Origin: Taxillus chinensis
Lineage: Eukaryota; Streptophyta; Magnoliopsida; Santalales; Loranthaceae
DNA: 64,000 nucleotides
Reading direction: 5' to 3'
Assembly: GCA_023512835.1 (NCBI GenBank)
Contig: CM042088.1
Span: 8,734,078-8,798,077 of the forward strand
In this document: one piece after another, positions 9,594-21,143 of the stretch
Layout: each line of letters begins with the position of its first letter
Numbering within the stretch: the stretch's first letter is position 1
The notes under the pieces: generated by a model
The model's database searches: none
Told to the model about the DNA's origin: nothing
The model's input: only the letters and a program-made list of their open reading frames with translations
Translations under genes and position numbers: made by a program

Positions 9594-11237
9594 TGTAAGG
9601 ACCCGTACCTTGAGTTAGTCAGTTTTGCCTCCTGAGTAGAGTTTTTCTAGATTTTGACCTAGTAAATGGACTCCAATGAATTCACGTGCAAAAGAAAAGA
9701 TGCTTAGAATGATGTCCTCTATCTACCACAGAAGTTTCAGGCCAAATGGACATATATGTGAGGTGCACGTGATATGGGTCCAATTCACGTGCAAGTGTAA
9801 TTGTCTTCCAAATGATGCAAGGAGACTAGGGGTGAAGTTTGAGAGCATTTGGAGTTCATATGGAGTTGCACGTGAATTGGGAATTCACGTGCAAATTGGC
9901 GTGCAGCCATATTTTTGCATGGTTCCCTTGGTTTTGTAATTCTAAGGAACTTTCTCCAAAGGACCATGTTGAAATTCTGAGTATTTTGGCCTATATGGGT
10001 GCGGAAAGGTGGTAACTTGTGTGATCAAAACTACGTCGTTTTGATCCTGGGATTCACTTAATCAAAACTACGTCGTTTTGATGTTGTGTTGTCTATATAA
10101 GGAGGAGGAGTCCCTCTGTTTTAGGTTTAGGGTTTGCTGCTTCACCAGCCGTCGCAGAGAGAGAAAGAGAGGAAGGAGAGCTCCTGGTTGCTGCCGGGCG
10201 TCTTGCGTGGGTGGTCGGTGCTTCGTGGGTGGACGGCGTTCGGCTTGGGATCGACCGTTCTTTGTGTTGTTGCGTTTTCCTTGAGGTAGGGGTTCTGTTC
10301 TTCCTAAGTCCTTCTCTGTCCTAGGGTTCCAGGGCAGAATTCTGGTTATAACTGTTATATATAAATATGTTATCCATATAGGTGTGATCTCCTATATGGA
10401 TGTTGGCCTTCAGTGGCATGTTGGTGTGATTCTGTGGATTACAAGCTATGTGTTCGATGAAATGCCTGTGTGAATATAGCTGTATGTATATGCCCATTAC
10501 GTGTTTGATAATATGTCTGTGTGGCTGGACTTGTGATTTAGTGTATGTATGTATGCTGGGTGTGTGTTCTATTGCCTGAATGGCTGGGTTTGTGCACTGG
10601 TGAGCGGGTGCACACCAAGTGTTTGGTTTTATGTTTGTGTGACTGTGGTATAAGTTGTGTGCCTGACTGTGGTATCTGGCCTGAAGAGGCGGTTAAACTA
10701 CTTTGCCTAAGAGGCGGTTAAACCAGTGGCCTGAAGAGGCGGTTAAATCCCTTGTGTTTTGTGTGGTGGATAATTGTGACTACTGATGTGGTTTGATATT
10801 GTTTGTTGAGATTGTTGTAACACGTCACTACACCTGTGCACATGCATGTAGCCGCTAGGAGCATGGGAAGGGTTGGGGAGACTTGATCCCTACTGAGCTG
10901 TGGTTGCTCACCCCTCCTACTGTGTTTGCTTGTTTTCCAGGGACTTACAGGCGTTAGGTGGATACACCCAGGTGGAAGACCTTATCCATTTTACTCTCTT
11001 CCATTTATGTTGTTTTCTTTTATGGGAACTGATGTAACCCCAGTGGGGATGGGATGGGAAAGAATTCTATTGTAACAAACTGGTTTGGATTATTTTTATG
11101 AACATTACTTTCTTGAATGTGTTGTGGATGTTTGAAATGTAAAATTCTTGGTTTGTATCCTAACCCCTTTGCCCTCCGTGTGGGTAAAAGGGGAGTCACG
11201 TGCCGGTTTCCTCGGGTTGGAAATCCGGGGCGTGACA
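9594..11237 (+). repeat. 3' LTR of element A
   Basis: Nearly identical to 2373-4067 apart from scattered substitutions, small indels and two fewer 26-bp units. Palindrome pair at 9764-9793 and 9866-9894, promoter palindromes at 10024-10045 and 10061-10082, TATA at 10094-10100, stem-loop at 10372-10401. It ends in TGACA at 11237, followed by the CTGAA duplication. Confidence 0.95.
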
Positions 11238-11242
11238 CTGAA
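11238..11242. repeat. Target site duplication CTGAA (right) of element A
   Basis: Matches 2368-2372 exactly. After it, sequence of element B resumes. Confidence 0.95.
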
Positions 11243-12047
11243 GCAATGCTAATTGTTCCATCATTTTCCATTCTGTCAGGGAAACCTCAGCTTTTCCCTT
11301 CCTACTCAGTGCATCTGCAACTACATTCCCCTTCCCAGGCATGTAGGAGAGTGTAAAATCAAACATTTGCAGGTACTCTACCTATCTCCGCTGTCTCAAA
11401 TTCAGATCCCTTTGGGTGAAGATGTACTGTAGGCTCTTGTGGTCAGTGTATACCACAAATTTCTCCCCCAACAAGTAATGTTGCCAAGACTTGAGGGCAA
11501 AAATAACTGCTGCTAACTCCAGGTCGTGTGTTGGGTAATTTTGCTCATGGGGCTTCAGCTGTCACGAGCCATATGCTATGACTTTGTGTTCCTGCATCAG
11601 AACACACCCCAATCCAACTCGAGATGCATCACAATAGATCTCGAATGGCACTCCCTCCTGCAATAGACTCAACACCGGTGCAATAGTCAGACGAGTCTTC
11701 AATTCCTCAAAAGCTTGTTGACACTTGGGGTATTTGTTCTTGACCGTCACTTGATTCAGCTTCCGGTAATCAATATAGAGTCGTAACGACCCATCTGCCT
11801 TCTTAGCAAACAGAACTGGTGCACCCCAAGGTGAGGTACTTGGGCGAATGAAACCTTTATCTCTAAGCTCCTTTATTTGCTTTTGAAGCTCCCGCAACTC
11901 GGCAGGTCCCATCCGGTATGCTACTTGTGAGATGGGTCCCACCCCTGGCAAAAGTTCAATTGTGAACTCAATACTTCTGTTTGGGGGCAATTTCAACAAT
12001 TCCCCAGGAAACACATCCTGGAAATTTTCAACAACATCTGGCCACAC
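11243..12047 (-). pseudogene. pol (RT-RH): Element B: RNase H and RT with the RT core deleted in frame
   Basis: Read on the minus strand, the RT N-terminus (VEFTIE-type segment near 11950, then [13 protein letters not shown]) runs straight into [10 protein letters not shown] of the RT-RNase H connection with no frame change. Compared with element D, the central RT part is missing, including [14 protein letters not shown] and the catalytic FIDD. The junction is near 11735. The RNase H start ([14 protein letters not shown]) remains, and its end is cut by the insertion of element A. Confidence 0.88.
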
Positions 12048-12079
12048 CCTTTTCTCTAAGTTACCTTCCTCCTCAAAGG

Positions 12080-12598
12080 TTAGAGTGGCAAGTCTATGGG
12101 TAATATTACCCCATAGCTCCCTTGTCGTCCAGCTCTCCCAGCATTCTTATCCCATTCACCCACTAGGGTACAAGAAGATCCTGTAGGTGAAATAAACGAC
12201 ACTCGTCGTTTATAACAATCAATCTTAGCCTGAAAGGCCATCAACCAGTCCATCCCCAGAATCAAACTAAAAGTTCTCATGGGCATCACGTACAAATCAA
12301 ATGAGAGTTCAACATCTCCTATCGTGAGCACACACTCACGACATACTTGGTAAATTGACTCCACACCTCCAATTGGTGACTCGACCCTCAAAGGTCGATC
12401 AGCCCTCACACAATCAAGTTCAAGGCTCTCAACCAAGGATTCTGCAATCAGGGAGCGTGAAGCTCCAGTATCAAACAGTACAACAACAGTGCGAGATATT
12501 AAAATAGTACCTCGAACTACCGAAGGTCCAGCTCCACCTTCCTCGGACTGTGATGGTAAGTCCTCCCTCTCAGCTGGTGCTGAGGTGAGTGCAAACAC
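12080..12598 (-). pseudogene. pol (PR): Element B: aspartic protease domain
   Basis: Retropepsin-like domain with LFDTGAS and the segment LILGMDWLMAFQAKIDCY, closely matching A and D. It is open over 172 codons, and the catalytic Asp is kept. It lies between the broken Gag (right) and the RT-deleted region (left) and would process the polyprotein in a working element. Confidence 0.88.
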
Positions 12599-13872
12599 TC
12601 TGCCTTGGCTTGCCCCACCGCTTGCCTCTACTGCCTTTCCTTTAGTCCCAACCTGGAGTCCACTTCAACGCCCCTCTGAAACTCCATATGGTTGCCTCTC
12701 CCCCTGTGGTCTAGTATAACTGGAACTAGCCTGACTGGCCTGCCAAGAACGTGCTGGCCTTGGAGCTGGGGTTTGAAACACACCGTGCTGATGTGTCCTA
12801 TTTTCCCACAGTTGTGACACTTCAGGTGCTACTTGGGGCACTCACGTTTGACGTGCCCTGACTGGCCACAACAAGTACACCCACTTGGGAAACTACCAGC
12901 TGAGCCTCCCTGTCCTCCAAAATAACGGGATCTGGGTGGAGCCATTGAAGCTTGACCCCTGTCCTTGGGAAGTGTCCCACTCCCAAGCTTAACCCTCTAT
13001 CTCTTGGTTTCCCCCTGCTTGTCATGCGTACTCTGTCCCAGCCGCTCCTGATTAGCCTGTCTACCTTCTTTTAATCCTCTCTCCACAATCTTTGCTGTAT
13101 CCACGACTTCAGCATAAGTCTTCAATCGCAGCATCTCTACCCTCTGCTTCAGGGCAGGTCTGAGTCCCGTGGTAAACTTATGGGCCTTCAAGTCCTCCCT
13201 TGAGATTGCTTCTGGAGCAAACCGACTCAGCCCTCTAAAATCTCGTTCATACTCTACCACCGTACGCGATCCCTACTTAAGACCGCTGAACTCCTCCCGT
13301 TTCTGCCACCACAGCGACTCGGGGAAGAACTCCTCATGGAACAGCGAGAAGAACTCATTCCAGGACATGGCCTCCATGTCCCGGCTTCCTGAAACGCTAA
13401 GCCACCATTCCAAAGCTTCCTCCTCCAATTGTCGGACTGCCAGCCTCACCTTGTCTTCCTCTTGGGATCGGAGGAAGGAGAATATATGCTCGATCTGTCG
13501 CGGCCAATGCTCTGCTGCTAAAGGTTTAACTCCTCCTTTGAACCTTGGTGGGTGTTCCTTTCGGAACCGTGTCACCACATCTCCCTCTTCCCGCCTCACC
13601 GGCACTTCCTGCTTACGCGAAGGTCCTCCCTCACGGGGTGGAGAGGGTGGCGCTGTCTGTCGTGCCATCATCTCCTGACGTACCTCGTTTAGGATCTCCC
13701 CCCTGAGATCCTCACGCATTCCCTGCATGTTCTCACTTAAGGCCCGGACTTGGGCCATGATCCGCTCCAGGGGATCATCGCCCTCTACTCGCTGTTCTCT
13801 CTCCTGTCCAACACGTGCAGAAGATTTATCTTTTACAGCTGGGGTAGCTCGGGTTACTCTCCTAGGAGGCAT
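12599..13872 (-). pseudogene. gag: Element B: Gag
   Basis: Starts MPPRRVTRATPAV at 13872, like Gag of A and D. It stays in one frame past 13260 except for a stop at 13273-13275 (LK, stop, GSRTV). A further stop lies at 12997-12999. The two zinc knuckles near 12790-12880 are still readable (CTCCGQSGHVKREC, CHNCGKIGHISTVC), with a stop between them. Gag would build the particle and bind RNA; this copy is dead. Confidence 0.85.
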
Positions 13873-14330
13873 AGTCTACATATTAAACAAGACTAGAGTT
13901 AGCATCTCTCAGGTGCTATACACCCTCATCCCTATGGGTTATGAGGTACTCAAGCAACATTTCCTATGCAGGCATACATAACAAGCACTCAGAATTTCAA
14001 CAAGTACACCACGAGTCTCATAGTCACACACAGCAATAATTTCACAGTCTCACAATTCAAGATTCTCAGCATCACAACATCCACATCTCAATTCAACATT
14101 CATAACATTTATATTGAATTTAAACTAGTGCCCTAATGCCAATGCATGTATACAACCCAACCCAAATGCAAATGTCCTACTCCTTGGTCTAACTACTCCT
14201 AAGCACACCCCAGAAAACCAGATAGAACCACAGGTTTGTCCTATACTGCCTCCTAAGGGTCTAAGAAGCAATTATCCCTCCCCACTATCCTAAGTCCACT
14301 AAACCATGAACTTGGGCTCTGATATCATAC
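13873..14330 (-). promoter_or_regulatory. Leader and primer binding site of element B
   Basis: Untranslated leader with no open frame, then the primer site at 14316-14327. On the minus strand it reads TGATATCAGAGC, one base off the iMet consensus TGGTATCAGAGC of A and D. It lies three bases from the LTR. Confidence 0.85.
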
Positions 14331-15300
14331 TGTCACGCCCCAATTTCCCCTCACTTGGAAATGAGGAGTAACTGCCCATGCCCGCACCCAAAGGGTCAAG
14401 GGGTTGGTGCAAGCACCTACAAAGGACTTATATCACGGGTGCTGTCCCAAACCTGTACAACCAAGCTAACATGCCACGGGGCTTGCTCCTGATCCCAAAC
14501 CACACACACAAACATAGATCAAACAATAAACATATCTCAATCTATTACATCTAAAGAAGAGTTCCAAATTTATTACAACTCAACTGGGAAAAACTCCCAT
14601 CAAACCACAACATATTGTTTATAACCAATCCAAACCATAAAACACAGGTCCACAAAAGCAATAAAATTAATAATAAGTCTTTTGCCTCAGTAGCCTACCA
14701 CCACAGCTCTTTCACCTACTGCCTGCTAGACCCTACAAAAGAACAGTTTATAGGAGGGGTGAGCAAACCATAGCTTAGTAGGGTTCAAGTCTCCCCAGAC
14801 CCATCCCACTCTACAATATGTATGATAAGTGTATGCTGGTGCTCGTGTAGTGCCTAAAGCTAAGCAGCACACATCACCCAGTAACACACCATTTACCTGA
14901 GCCCACATAGAGGGCAGAGGACACCCCGCCACCACGGCGACATGGCATACCACATTCAGGCGAATCTTGCATGGTCACCAATGCAACATTTTCCACCTGA
15001 GTCAGATATGGCCATTAGCTCCTCGGACGCCATACCTACCCTCAGGAATGGGTGCAGACTTAGCCCACCATCGTGAGTGCTACAACGAGACTCAGGACCG
15101 TAGCCCTGGCCAAATCTCAAAGGGTCCAGTAATTGTGCCTGGCCCATAACTCAGTTCAACCCACATGCATTTGGGTACTCAAACTCAATCACAAATTCAC
15201 AGCATCTCAGCAAGCACATCAGAGTACATCTCAGTAAACACAAGTATATCTCAGTAATGCAACTCAGGTGTACATCCCAACTCAGTACCAGGTACTTAAC

Positions 15301-17132
15301 TGTAATGACCCGTGTGTAAAGAGGTTAACCACAAACACCTTGGATGTTGGTGCACAAGTTTGAGGTAAGAGATGAGCCCAAGAGGGGACTTTTGGGAGGT
15401 GCATGGGACAAGTGATAACGTGCATTTATGCCCTAGGAAGATGCTATGCATATACATGTGGTTTTAAGTTATTTTGGCAGATCTTGGAGCTCACTTTTGA
15501 TATGGTAGATGGCCTCAAACAATTGGCGTGCAAGAACAAAAGTTTCTTAGAATGAGGTCCTCTATCTACCACAAAAATTTCAGAGCATTTGGAGCTGCAC
15601 GTGAATTCACCCATTTCACGTGTAAGCATATTTTTGCTTCTCAGGCCTCTACAAGATGCCAGGAGGCTTGGGGTGAAGTTTGGGTGCATTTGGAGCTGCA
15701 CGCCAATTGGGGAATTGGCGTTCAAATTGGCGTGCAGACATGTTTTTGCATGGTTACCTTAGTTTTGTTATTCTAATCATCTTTTCCCAAAGGACCATGT
15801 TGGAATTATGGATATTTTGTCGAGTATGGATGCGGAAAGGTTGTAACTTGTGTAATCAAAACTACGTCGTTTTGATGCTGGGGTTCACTTAATCAAAACT
15901 ACGTCGTTTTGATGTTGTGTTGTCTATATAAGGATGAAGAGCCCTCTGTTTTAGGTTTAGGGTTTGTTGCTCCACCAGCCGTCGCAGAGAGAGAGAGAGG
16001 GGAAAGGAGAGCTACTGGCTTGCTGCCGGAGCATCTTGCGTGGGGAGGACGGCGTCTAGTGTGGGAGCAAGAGCAGGAGGACGTTTTCAAGGTAGGGGTT
16101 CTGTCTCACCTGATCTGTTCTGGGGTTAGGCCCTGTGTAGAGGATTTATAGAGCTTCTACTATTATTGTTATACTATCTATATGTAAATTCATATAGGTG
16201 TGACCTCCTATATGAATGTTGGCCTTCAGTGGCAAGTATGGGTTGAGATTAGGCCTGTGTGGCACTGCACACTAAGTGTTTGATATTATGCCTGTGAGGC
16301 CATGCATGTTATGCGATTGATGTTATGCCAGCGTGGTTATGCCTGAATGGTGTTTGATGTAATGTCTGTGAGGATATGCATGCTAGGTGTTTGATGTTAT
16401 ACCAGGGTGGACATGCATGTTAAGTGTTTGTTGTTATGCCTGAATAACTGAGATATGTGTTAAATGTTTCTTGTTGTCTGTGGAGCCTAAAAAGCCTGAG
16501 AGGCTGAGGCAATGCTTGTGTACCTGTGGAGCCTGAGAGGCTGAGTTGATGTCAGTGAGACTGACTGTGGAGCCTGAGAGGCTGAATTAATGTCAGTGAG
16601 ACTGACTGTGGAAACTATGTCTGAGAGGCGGTTAAAACATTGGCCTGAAGAGGCGGTTAAATCACTTATGTTTTGTGTGGTGGATAAGTGTGACTACTGA
16701 TGTGGTTTGTTATTGTCTGTTGGAATTATTGTAACACGACACGCACTTGTACACATGGCATGTAGATGCTAAGAGCATGGGATGGGTTGGGGAGACTTGA
16801 TCCCTACTGAGCTGTGGATGCTCACCCCTCCTACTGTGGTGTGTTTTCTTGCAGGAACCTACAGGCGTTAGGTGGGAACACCAAGGTGGAAGAGTTCTAC
16901 TTTGTGGCTTTGTTTTATGTTATTGCGTTATGTAATTTTATTGAGGCATTGTAACCCCAGCGGGGAGATATTGTAATGAAGTTTGCAACGTAATAAAGGC
17001 ATATGGTTTCAATTAAATAATTGTGTGATTTTGGTTTCTGAAGTGTATGTTGTGTTCCACCCCTTTATCCAAACCCGGGTAACGGGAGGGTCACGTTCCG
17101 GTCTCCTCGGGTTGGAAAACTGGGGCATGACA
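15301..17132 (+). mobile_element. Solo LTR related to the A family
   Basis: Begins TGTAATGACCCG, ends GGGGCATGACA, and is flanked by TTAAC on both sides (15296-15300 and 17133-17137). No internal region follows, so it is a solo LTR left by recombination between two LTRs. It carries palindromes (15596-15624 and 15697-15724), two ATCAAAAC palindromes (15855-15876, 15892-15913), TATA (15923-15930), the stem-loop (16188-16217), and a repeat of roughly 40-bp units with GGAGCCTGAGAGGCTGA (16490-16620). Confidence 0.93.
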
Positions 17133-17401
17133 TTAACAATATATCTCAATACAACATGTTAGTATAGCTTAGAAAGCACAACTCAGGCATAACAAAATAA
17201 CTCAACAGTGCACTCAGCTCATGCAGTGCAGCAACACTCTCAATAACATTCACAGTTTACAGTTTTACCTATGTAAGTGTTTTCGAACTGTTTTGGCAAG
17301 TTTCTAGGCAAACCTAACTCATGGACATCATTCAAATTACTCTATTTTCCGCACAAGGGACTTCTGGCTAAACGGGCAGCCAAACGAGGCAAAATGAAGG
17401 G

Positions 17402-17542
17402 TGCACGTCATATGGGCCATATGACGTGCAGGGTTATTTTTGGCTCCCTAACTTCCACATGTTTCAAGGAAGACTGGGGTAAATTTTTAGACTAATTGGA
17501 TGTGCACGCCATATGGGGATATGGCGTGCAATATGGCGTGCA
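17402..17542 (+). repeat. Two perfect TGCACG palindromes in the B 5' LTR
   Basis: First: TGCACGTCATATGG, one-base loop, full complement (17402-17430; 14-bp arms). Second: TGCACGCCATAT, loop GGGG, full complement (17503-17530; 12-bp arms), followed at once by a second direct copy of the right arm (ATATGGCGTGCA, 17531-17542). The flanking segment with TTTTTGCA and TTATTCTAATGA matches that beside the palindromes of other LTR families, but its direction is opposite to B's own. Confidence 0.9.
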
Positions 17543-17654
17543 GCCATGTTTTTGCACAGTGATCATTGTTTTGTTATTCTAATGACTTCTCTCTAAAGAA
17601 TCCATCTCAAATTCCTTTTCGTTTGTGAGTTATTAGGTTTTAAAGATTGGATAC

Positions 17655-19153
17655 TGATAACGTGCATTTTATGCCGTTATTCTAGTGTTTATTTAGGATG
17701 TTTAAGAGCATGATTAGAGCCTTATTGCTTCATATATCATATATATTTGCTCTAACCCCTAGGAAGATGCTATTGGCAAATACATGCGTTTTTAAGCTGT
17801 TTTGGCAGATTTTGGACCTCACTTTTGACTAGGTAGATGGCCTCAAACAATTTGCGTGCAAGAACAAAAGTTTCTTAGAATGATGTCCTCTACCTACCAC
17901 AGAAATTTCAGAGCATTTGGAGCTGAACGTGAATTCACCCATTTCACGTGCAAGCCTATTTTTGCCTCTCAGGCCTCTACAGGATGCAAGGAAGCTTGGG
18001 GAGAAGTTTGAGCTGATTTGGAGGTGCACGTGAATTCACCATATCACGTGCAAATTGGCGTGCAGAGATATTTTTGGACCGATCCAATCGTTTTTCCATG
18101 CTGATCATTTGTTCCTGAAGGCCCAAGTCCAAATTGTGGATGGAAGATAGAGTTTTTAATGTTTCGAGTGTTACTTATCAAAACTACGCCGTTTTGATAA
18201 GTGGGCTAGGGTACACACCTCAAGGCCCATCCAAACTCTATAAATAAGAGCTCCACGCCCCTTGCTAGCAATGCCTAACCCCCTACACGTTTTTAGAGAG
18301 AGAGAGAGAGGCTCCACGACTTGGAGGTGCTCCTTGACCTAGGAGAGCAGCCGTCGCAGCAGCCGTCGCGGATTTTGGAGCCTGGATTTGAAGCTTTGCT
18401 GTGCGCGTGATCAAGAAGAAGATGTTGAGCTTTTCTGCTTTGGTTTTGCTTGTAATCATGCGTGAGTAGTTCTTATAATCTAGGGGAGCAATGTAGCCCC
18501 CTTGTTGCTTTGCTGTGTTTATGAATATTTGGGTTTGATGATTGAGTTTTGCATGTTTTATGAATCTGTTCTTAATTCTATCTTTGGATGTACACCTTGG
18601 TATTCTTAGCCCTAGTCTGGGGCGGATTGAGATTCATAACTTATTTGTGATTGGTGTGATCATTATCCTTTTGCAAGTATGATTTATTGGCTTTGCATGT
18701 TTGTGTGTTTAGATGACCATTCTAGCATACAACTCTTAAAAGGACCTCAATGACCATTTGTTGTCCTTGGCTTATGTTTAGCATGTTTTCAATCGACAAC
18801 CCTAATACCATGAACCAAGAGAGATAACATAGGGAGGTGAAATTGTGACCCTAGATGCTTTTAATCCTTGATTCTTAATCCTAAAATCAGTTTACTTTCT
18901 TTGTTTATTCAGAAAACCAAATAAAAATTAGATCTTTAGTTTAAAAAAGAAAACTTTTTGCTAAGACATTTTATAGAACAAGAGTAATTGGGTGATTTGA
19001 TTTGAGAACTAGAGAACTAGGTTAATCCCTGTGGGTTCGACCCCTTTCTTGCTCGCTATTCTTTTAGTGCAAACTTAGGGAATTTATTATTTTGAAGAGA
19101 GATTTAACGACATTAGCTAGCTCTTTTAGAGAGGCTAAAAATCTTGTCTGTCA
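17655..19153 (+). repeat. 5' LTR of element C
   Basis: Holds palindrome-like segments at about 17930-17960 and 18025-18052 (arms TGCACGTGA), an ATCAAAAC-type palindrome with extended arms TTATCAAAAC / GTTTTGATAA (18175-18200), TATAAATAAG (18239-18248), a GA-rich leader, and a doubled GCAGCCGTCGC. The promoter palindrome and leader motifs are shared with the A family although primer type and LTR ends differ. Confidence 0.9.
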
Positions 19154-19156
19154 AAT

Positions 19157-19174
19157 TGGCGCCGTTGCCTGGGA
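19157..19174 (+). promoter_or_regulatory. Primer binding site, tRNA-Asp type (element C)
   Basis: TGGCGCCGTTGCCTGGGA three bases after the LTR matches the complement of plant tRNA-Asp except for one base. This primer is characteristic of Athila/Tat-type elements. Confidence 0.88.
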
Positions 19175-19422
19175 TTCAACGGTTAACTAGTTTTTAAAAT
19201 CAACATTGAGTGAAATTGTTTGAATTCGATCTTGGTGTTTTATTTTGTCTTTTATTTTCTGTTATTTTGTGTTCTTTATTTGTTTATTTTGCATTGTTCG
19301 GAGCCTGGGTGTGTTCTTGTTGTTTTATAGGAACATACACCAAGTGTTTGAGGTAATGCTAGTTGTGTATGCGATGAGGGGAACTTGTGTCCTTTAATCC
19401 AGAACCTGAACAAGACTCCAAT

Positions 19423-20816
19423 GGATAGAAAGTTTGGAGATGAGGAGGAGCTAACCATGGAAGAATGTTTGGAAAGGATGATCCAAGGCAACAAATATTT
19501 GTGGGAAAACCAAGGGAGAGATGAAGAGAATTCAATGATGGCAGACCAACATGTTTATGTTCCAGGCCATGCAAGCAGATCAATTTTCATATAATGCTTG
19601 GGATTGCACTGTCTATGATCCTCCCACAAGAAGTTATTCATACCAGGAGCCTCCTTGTTATGGTGGGAGTATTAATGGAGATGGTAGAGAAGTATGGCCA
19701 ACTTACACCCAACCTGAGGGTGACTACTATCCACAAGAACCACCACCTGAGGAGTTTAATGGTTTCTTCAATGGATATTCGAGAATAAATGGGTTGGGCA
19801 ATATCAAGATGAAGCTTACTATGAAGCCCCACTCTATGGCAATTATTGTCCATATCAACAACAAGAGTGGCAGCCCCAAGTTGAAGATGAAGAAACCAGA
19901 AGAGAGGATTTGAATGAAAGGCTAGGAAGTTTGGAGACTACCATAAAAAATGTAGAGCAATTATTGATGAGTATGGTTCAAAATGCAGATAACGGAGTCT
20001 CATCTAACTCCTTTGTTGGTGACACAGAGATAGAGACTGAAGAGAATTGCAAAGCCATCATTCCAACTTCCATGTATCAATCTTTGACATCTGCCTCACA
20101 AGAATGGGAGTTTTCTGCTAATAATGATTCTGAAGATGAAGCTCGCATTCTAGCTGGTCAAACCATTAATGATGCTATATACCAAGAAGTGGATACAAGG
20201 GCAATGGTTCATTATGATGAGGTTGTCCCTTCCACCACAATTTAATAGCCCATGTGATGTATCCACTTCAACTCTTCCCATGGTTGAAGCTTATAAGGAC
20301 AATTTTTCCATCCAAGAAGAAGAGGAAGACTTGAATTGTTCTGGGGTGTTAGATGAACATGAGAAACCAATAAATGACAACCCAAGGATGCAGCAACAAA
20401 TCTTGGATGATGATGCTATAATTCTCATATCTGAAGGCACATCAAACCAAGGTATTCTTTATGAAGACAAGCTACATGAGCCCACCACTACTATGTTTGC
20501 TTTGGAATCATCTTCCCTTATACAAGAGAAGGAAGTGCTTGACAAGGGAGGTAACCATGCGTGCATCATGACTACTCCAATTGTGGAGTATGCTGAATTT
20601 GTTTTACCACCTCGATGGAAAGAGAGGAAGGAGAACCATAAGTTTGTGGAGGTGTCTCCCTATCAACAATTGAATCAGGAGTTCAAGTGGCTCCCACAGC
20701 GGTTCATTCATCCGATTGCTATGGTTTATGAGACTGCTGAGGTTTACAATGCCAGGATGAAAGCCTTTCATACATTGGTTGAGCTTAGTATGACAAAGTC
20801 TAGCTACAGACTTTAA
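19423..20816 (+). pseudogene. Element C: broken open reading frame of unknown function
   Basis: A chain of overlapping open stretches (19385-19594, 19551-19913, 19910-20245, 20169-20816) that read as one protein broken by about three frameshifts. It is acidic and rich in Glu, Asp, Pro and Tyr in its first half, with a possible coiled-coil stretch (LGSLETTIKNVEQLLMSM). It ends KSSYRL just before the inverted repeat at 20829. I recognise no Gag, protease or RT motif. It may be a remnant of the element's own gag-like or env-like gene, or captured sequence. Confidence 0.55.
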
Positions 20817-20828
20817 ATAAAGCGCTTG

Positions 20829-20844
20829 TTGGGAGGCAACCCAA
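20829..20844 (+). repeat. Short inverted repeat TTGGG-AGGCAA-CCCAA
   Basis: A perfect 5-bp stem with a 6-base loop directly after the last open frame of element C. A similar GGGAGGCAACCC signature is, from memory, common in plant Athila/Tat elements; that link cannot be tested here. Confidence 0.6.
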
Positions 20845-20963
20845 TGTTTATTGCTGTGTTTTATTTTATGTTATTTTCTTTTATTTATTTTATTCAATAA
20901 ATTGTTTGCAAGCTAACCATTGTGCAGGAGACTTTGCTTCTTTCTTAACTAACCATTTGCAGG

Positions 20964-21143
20964 ATGAGCAAATTATTGGGTCAATTCAGCTGTGGGATCT
21001 TTGTTTGCTACTACATGATGGCTATTCTGCAAGGGAGAGAAAATTGGGAAGTGCGCGGCGAGACGTCGGCTGACTTTGTGGCTCAGGTGCGACGAATGGT
21101 GGCCAATGTCATCTACTATTACAGTGTGCCAAACCAGGGGTAA
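20964..21143 (+). pseudogene. Element C: C48 (Ulp1-like) protease fragment, probable captured exon
   Basis: A 59-codon open frame containing SCGIFVCYYMMAIL, which matches the region around the catalytic Cys of plant Ulp1/SENP-type C48 proteases (CG-x-FVC). The Gln normally six residues before the Cys is not in place. The frame starts right after TTTGCAG and ends in GGGGTAAGTG, so it is bracketed by good splice acceptor and donor signals, as expected for an exon taken from a gene together with intron edges. No upstream part with the catalytic His and Asp is visible. It is too short to be an enzyme. Confidence 0.6.

Larger units (their letters stand above)
2373..11237 (+). mobile_element. Element A: full-length Ty3/gypsy chromovirus (Tekay/Del-like)
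   Basis: A complete 8.9-kb LTR retrotransposon: LTR (2373-4067), iMet primer site, gag, protease, RT, RNase H, integrase, chromodomain-like tail, polypurine tract, LTR (9594-11237), bounded by CTGAA duplications. Order of domains (protease, RT, RNase H, integrase) and the integrase tail place it with plant chromoviruses; the Tekay/Del lineage is my best guess from the tail sequence. It sits inside the RNase H-integrase linker of element B in opposite orientation. The LTRs are very alike, so it looks young, yet gag and pol contain many frameshifts. Confidence 0.95.
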
